8,819 nt of DNA, taken from positions 1 to 8,819 of the forward strand of contig JABGQJ010000296.1 in NCBI GenBank assembly GCA_018648945.1, in the 5' to 3' direction. Below the pieces are notes generated by a model, which was not told the origin of the DNA, made no database searches, and saw only the letters and a program-made list of their open reading frames with translations. The translations under genes and the position numbers were made by a program. Source of the stretch: Victivallales bacterium (lineage in GTDB: Bacteria; Verrucomicrobiota; Lentisphaeria; Oligosphaerales; Lenti-02). This document shows positions 6,247 through 8,819 of this stretch, in pieces. Each line of letters begins with the position of its first letter. The first letter of the stretch is position 1.

Positions 6247-7677
6247 AGCCGAGCGCCTCAGCAACTCAACATGGATTTCGGCCAAACCAACCCTCTGGGC
6301 GAGGCCCTCCGAGCAGGCCAGTTCATGCTGGTCATCGAACAGAATGTACCGGGAGCCGACCAGGCCCTGCCCTCAGCCACGGCAATGGCCCATGCAATGG
6401 CGGAACGGGCCGCGCAGGAGGATGCGGTCGCGGCCATCTCCATCACCGACCGCCTGCGCAACTGGGATACCCATGACCCCATCGACTTCGCGACCGGCGC
6501 CATCGCCGACACCCGGCTGCCAGCCCTGCTGACGATCGCCGGCAAGGGCTCCACCCCGGACCGGGTGCTGAGCCTGGCGGCCAAGGCCAAGTCGAGGGGG
6601 GTGCGCACCTACTGCTGCGTCACAGGCGATGGTGCTCCTGATCACCCGCCGGTCCGCAGTGCGCGGCTGGCCGCGACCTACGCCGAGGGCTATCTCGACG
6701 GGGTGGACCTGCTTGGCCTGCTCCACCGACACGACCCGTCGCTATGCCTGGGCGCCGCCGTGAACCCCTTCAAATACAATCTAGCCGACCAGTTTCTGCA
6801 GTATTACAAGATGATTCGCAAGCTGGAAAGCGGGGCGGACTTCCTGATCGCCCACGCCGGCTGGGACATGAAGAAGCTCCAGGAACTCCAGTGGTTCCTC
6901 CGGATGCGCGACCTCGGCAACAGCGTCCTGGCCCGCCTGCGCCTGCTGGTTCCCGAAGACGTGGCGAACCTGGAGTCCAGCACCTGCCCGGGCGTTCATG
7001 TCCCGCGGGAGTTCGCCACGATCCTGCAACGGGAGTGCAACGTCAATGAAAGCCAGTTCCTGGCCGCGCAACTGCACCGCCTTGGTCTCCAGGTGGCGGG
7101 CTGCAAGCTCCTTGGGTACAGCGGGGTGGTCCTGGCCGGGATCCGTAGTCCGGGCGTCCTGGACATGGTCCTCAAGCGGGTCGCAGCCTGCCTGCGGGAC
7201 TACACCGACTACGACTCCTGGCTCGAGGCCTGGAACGACTACCACGGCAGTCTTCAGTTCTCGCCGACCACCACGCCCTTCTACGCCTTCCAGGATCTCC
7301 TGGCGCCCGGCCAATCCAGCTACGCCCCCGAGACCTGTGTCGCTGCCGCCGCCGAGTTTGCGGCCCCCGGCCTGGCTGACCGGCTCGGGGCCCTCCTGCT
7401 CCCCGCCCTGCTCTCGTCCCGCACCCCGCCCCTCCTGCGAACCACTCTTCGCCACATCCTGCGCAGGCACGACACCACTCCCCCGGAGCGGCTCCGGCAC
7501 TGCTGGTATCTCGACAACTCCGCCTGCCCCAAACGCCTGACCCTCGGCCCATGCGGGGGCTCCGCCCCGGACGGTCTCTGCGAATTCGGCCAGGGGCCGT
7601 GCTTCTTCCACCGCATCTTCGCACTGGCGGCGGCGCGGCATGAGCTGGACCTCCTGGAAGAAGGGGTCCAGGAATGA
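6244..7677 (+). CDS. Methylenetetrahydrofolate reductase fused to MetV-like C-terminal domain
   Basis: A 477-residue fusion. Residues about 15-290 are a MetF-type flavin TIM barrel, expected to reduce 5,10-methylene-THF to 5-methyl-THF for methionine or C1 metabolism. E32 matches the catalytic Glu region, CVTGDGAP (125-132) holds the substrate-binding Asp (D129), and GAAVNPFKYN (170-179) is the family NPF strand. The segment GADFLIAHAGWD (197-208) carries AH (A203, H204) where MetF normally has TQ. Residues about 300-477 resemble the MTHFR C-terminal / MetV domain, ending in a cysteine cluster: C428-PKRLTLGP-C437-GGS, C446-E and C453. In acetogens the equivalent subunit binds zinc or iron-sulphur and works with MetF as a separate protein. 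The GTG start is chosen from its SD. The stop overlaps the thiL start (ATGA). The family is firm; electron donor and exact activity are not known. Confidence 0.85.
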   Translation: MSRAPQQLNMDFGQTNPLGEALRAGQFMLVIEQNVPGADQALPSATAMAHAMAERAAQEDAVAAISITDRLRNWDTHDPIDFATGAIADTRLPALLTIAGKGSTPDRVLSLAAKAKSRGVRTYCCVTGDGAPDHPPVRSARLAATYAEGYLDGVDLLGLLHRHDPSLCLGAAVNPFKYNLADQFLQYYKMIRKLESGADFLIAHAGWDMKKLQELQWFLRMRDLGNSVLARLRLLVPEDVANLESSTCPGVHVPREFATILQRECNVNESQFLAAQLHRLGLQVAGCKLLGYSGVVLAGIRSPGVLDMVLKRVAACLRDYTDYDSWLEAWNDYHGSLQFSPTTTPFYAFQDLLAPGQSSYAPETCVAAAAEFAAPGLADRLGALLLPALLSSRTPPLLRTTLRHILRRHDTTPPERLRHCWYLDNSACPKRLTLGPCGGSAPDGLCEFGQGPCFFHRIFALAAARHELDLLEEGVQE

Positions 7678-8576
7678 CCGAAGACGCCTTCTTCGCCCGA
7701 CTCTTCGCCCGACTGCCCAAGCCGAGCGACGCCTGGGTCGTGCCGCCGGGCGACGACTGTGCCGCCCTGGCCCACGGCAGCGAACTTCTCCTGCTGGCCG
7801 TAGACCAGATCGTTGGCGGCAAACACTATTACCTCACCGGCCCCCACGAGACGCCCCCCGAAGCCGCCGGGCGGAAACTCCTGGCCCGGAATCTAAGCGA
7901 CATCGCCGCCATGGGAGGCGTCCCCACCGCCTGCCTCCTGGCCGGAGCCTTCGGCCCGGGGCGCGATCCCAGCTGGCTGGAACGCTTCTACGACGGGACC
8001 ATCGCCCTTGCCGACGAACACAACGTCACCATGGTCGGCGGGGATCTGGCCAGCACGCCAAACGACGATGTCGCGTCGCTCACCATCTTGGGCCGGGTCG
8101 AGGCAGACCGGGTCTGCCGGCGCTCCGGAGCGCGTCCCGGCGACGTTCTTCTGGCCACCGGGACCTTCGGCTCCTCGCTCGGGACCGGTCATCACTTGAG
8201 CTTCACCCCCCGTTGCCGGGAGGGACGTTGGCTGGCAACGCGTGGTTTCGCCCACGCCATGATGGACGTGAGCGACGGCCTCCTGCTGGATGCGTCGCGA
8301 ATCTGCCAGGCCTCCCAGGTAGCCCTGCGCCTGGACCCCGATGCCGTTCCCCGACGCACCCCCCAGACCACCGTCGCACAAGCTCTCGGCGATGGCGAGG
8401 ACTACGAACTCCTGGTCGCCGTCGGGGAGGAGGAGGCGGAGGCCCTGCTGGCCCAATGGCCCTTCGCCGATGTCCCTCTGACTCCGGTCGGCCGATTCCT
8501 GGCCGCCGCAGTCCCGCAGATCGTCGATAGCACGGGCCAACCCATAGCCGTCCAGGGATACGACCACCTGTCGTAG
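7674..8576 (+). CDS. thiL: Thiamine-monophosphate kinase
   Basis: A 300-residue cytoplasmic kinase of the PurM/ThiL (AIR synthase-like) fold that phosphorylates thiamine monophosphate to thiamine diphosphate with ATP and Mg2+. Motifs in order: GDDCA (26-30), VDQIVGGKHY (43-52, D44), the glycine-rich KLLARNLSDIAAMGG (68-82, D76), VGGDLAS (121-127, D124), the TG turn at 162-163, MDVSDGL (197-203, D198 and D201) and GDGEDYELL (239-247). These acidic motifs bind the metals and nucleotide and appear intact. The stretch between about 163 and 197 (GHHLSFTPR) is compact, as in the shorter ThiL forms I associate with planctomycete-like bacteria. The ATG overlaps the previous stop (ATGA), so translation is coupled to the MetF-like gene. 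No other thiamine gene lies in the window. Confidence 0.93.
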   Translation: MTEDAFFARLFARLPKPSDAWVVPPGDDCAALAHGSELLLLAVDQIVGGKHYYLTGPHETPPEAAGRKLLARNLSDIAAMGGVPTACLLAGAFGPGRDPSWLERFYDGTIALADEHNVTMVGGDLASTPNDDVASLTILGRVEADRVCRRSGARPGDVLLATGTFGSSLGTGHHLSFTPRCREGRWLATRGFAHAMMDVSDGLLLDASRICQASQVALRLDPDAVPRRTPQTTVAQALGDGEDYELLVAVGEEEAEALLAQWPFADVPLTPVGRFLAAAVPQIVDSTGQPIAVQGYDHLS

Positions 8577-8592
8577 AGTCCACGACAGGAAA

Positions 8593-8620
8593 CGCGGACA
8601 GACGCTCCCGTCTCTGCGGC
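8593..8620. terminator. Weak imperfect hairpin between converging genes
   Basis: AGACG (8600-8604) pairs with CGTCT (8609-8613) over a CTCC loop. Beyond that, pairing is broken by C-C and G-G mismatches, with a few further pairs at 8595-8598 and 8615-8618. It lies in the 46-bp space between the thiL stop and the stop of the opposing gene, where a bidirectional terminator would be expected. There is no T-run, so this is a weak call. Confidence 0.25.
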
Positions 8621-8622
8621 CC

Positions 8623-8819
8623 TCAGCCGATGGCCAACCCATCGGTAAAAGCCACGGCGAACTGGAGAAGGCTCCGGACATCACGGGCAGAGAGCAACTT
8701 CTCGGACTGGTAGAAGAGCAGGGCCTCCCCGCGACTCTCCACGTAGAGCTGCTTGTTGTCGCGCAAGTGCTTGGTGGCCGCGATGGCCAGCGTAGCGCGT
8801 ATGGCATCGGGGTCGGGGC
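8623..8819 (-). CDS. C-terminal part of an unrecognised protein, cut by the window edge
   Basis: An open frame enters from the right edge and ends at TGA (8625-8623), giving 65 residues of a C-terminus. It reads from PDPDAIRATLAIAATKHL, through QLYVESRGEALLFYQSEKLL, to FAVAFTDGLAIG. The composition is that of a normal soluble protein, with alternating hydrophobic positions and balanced charge. The other minus-strand frame here gives a proline/serine/arginine-rich shadow. I do not recognise the family; a small helix-plus-sheet domain of YbjN or chaperone type is conceivable but unsupported. It converges on thiL with a 46-bp gap. The true start and upstream domains lie outside the window. Confidence 0.6.
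   Translation of the reverse strand, partial: PDPDAIRATLAIAATKHLRDNKQLYVESRGEALLFYQSEKLLSARDVRSLLQFAVAFTDGLAIG

Noticed and set aside
6781..7641. A 286-codon minus-strand open frame
   Set aside because: It is antisense to the MetF-MetV fusion, whose family motifs are unambiguous. The composition (G, E and R rich) is that of a shadow frame.
7640..8530. A 296-codon plus-strand open frame overlapping thiL
   Set aside because: It is a +1-type shadow frame very rich in Arg, Pro and Gly. ThiL motifs are complete in the other frame.

Overview
The window is GC-rich bacterial chromosome (by eye about mid-60s % GC) with densely packed genes. No rRNA, tRNA, CRISPR array, transposase or phage gene was seen. 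The gene types suggest an environmental bacterium from the PVC / Armatimonadota / Hydrogenedentota-like part of the tree: a divergent URO-D superfamily protein, a MoxR-DUF58-BatA-type vWA operon, a secreted caspase-like protein, a MetF-MetV-type fusion and a planctomycete-like ThiL. This placement is inference from family resemblance, not a measured assignment.

Layout. A URO-D superfamily gene (83-1213, minus) lies at the left. Upstream of it is a 182-bp spacer holding a GCCGGC palindrome that resembles a dispersed intergenic repeat. Next is a tight four-gene minus-strand operon, read right to left: a secreted caspase/C13-like protein with an EF-hand (5223-6044), a MoxR AAA+ ATPase (4200-5213), a DUF58 protein (3283-4197) and a membrane vWA/BatA-type protein (1396-3282). 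Junctions within the operon are 9, 2 and 0 nt. A divergent control region of about 200 bp (6045-6243) separates it from a plus-strand pair. That pair is a methylenetetrahydrofolate reductase fused to a MetV-like Cys-rich C-terminal domain (6244-7677) and thiamine-monophosphate kinase ThiL (7674-8576), joined by an ATGA overlap. A converging partial gene of unknown function enters from the right edge (8623-8819, minus).

How they may work together. The MoxR ATPase is expected to act as a chaperone-like remodeller on its two vWA partners, one soluble (DUF58) and one membrane-anchored (BatA-like). The exported caspase-like protein at the head of the operon is the unusual component: it keeps the GH of the peptidase fold, but the second catalytic site reads TTAASG with no cysteine where one is expected. 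The plus-strand pair is metabolic (folate one-carbon reduction and thiamine diphosphate formation). The URO-D paralogue is not HemE and lacks the zinc ligands of corrinoid methyltransferases.

The best candidates for something new are the caspase-like/MoxR/vWA operon and the unusual active sites of the MetF-like and URO-D-like proteins.
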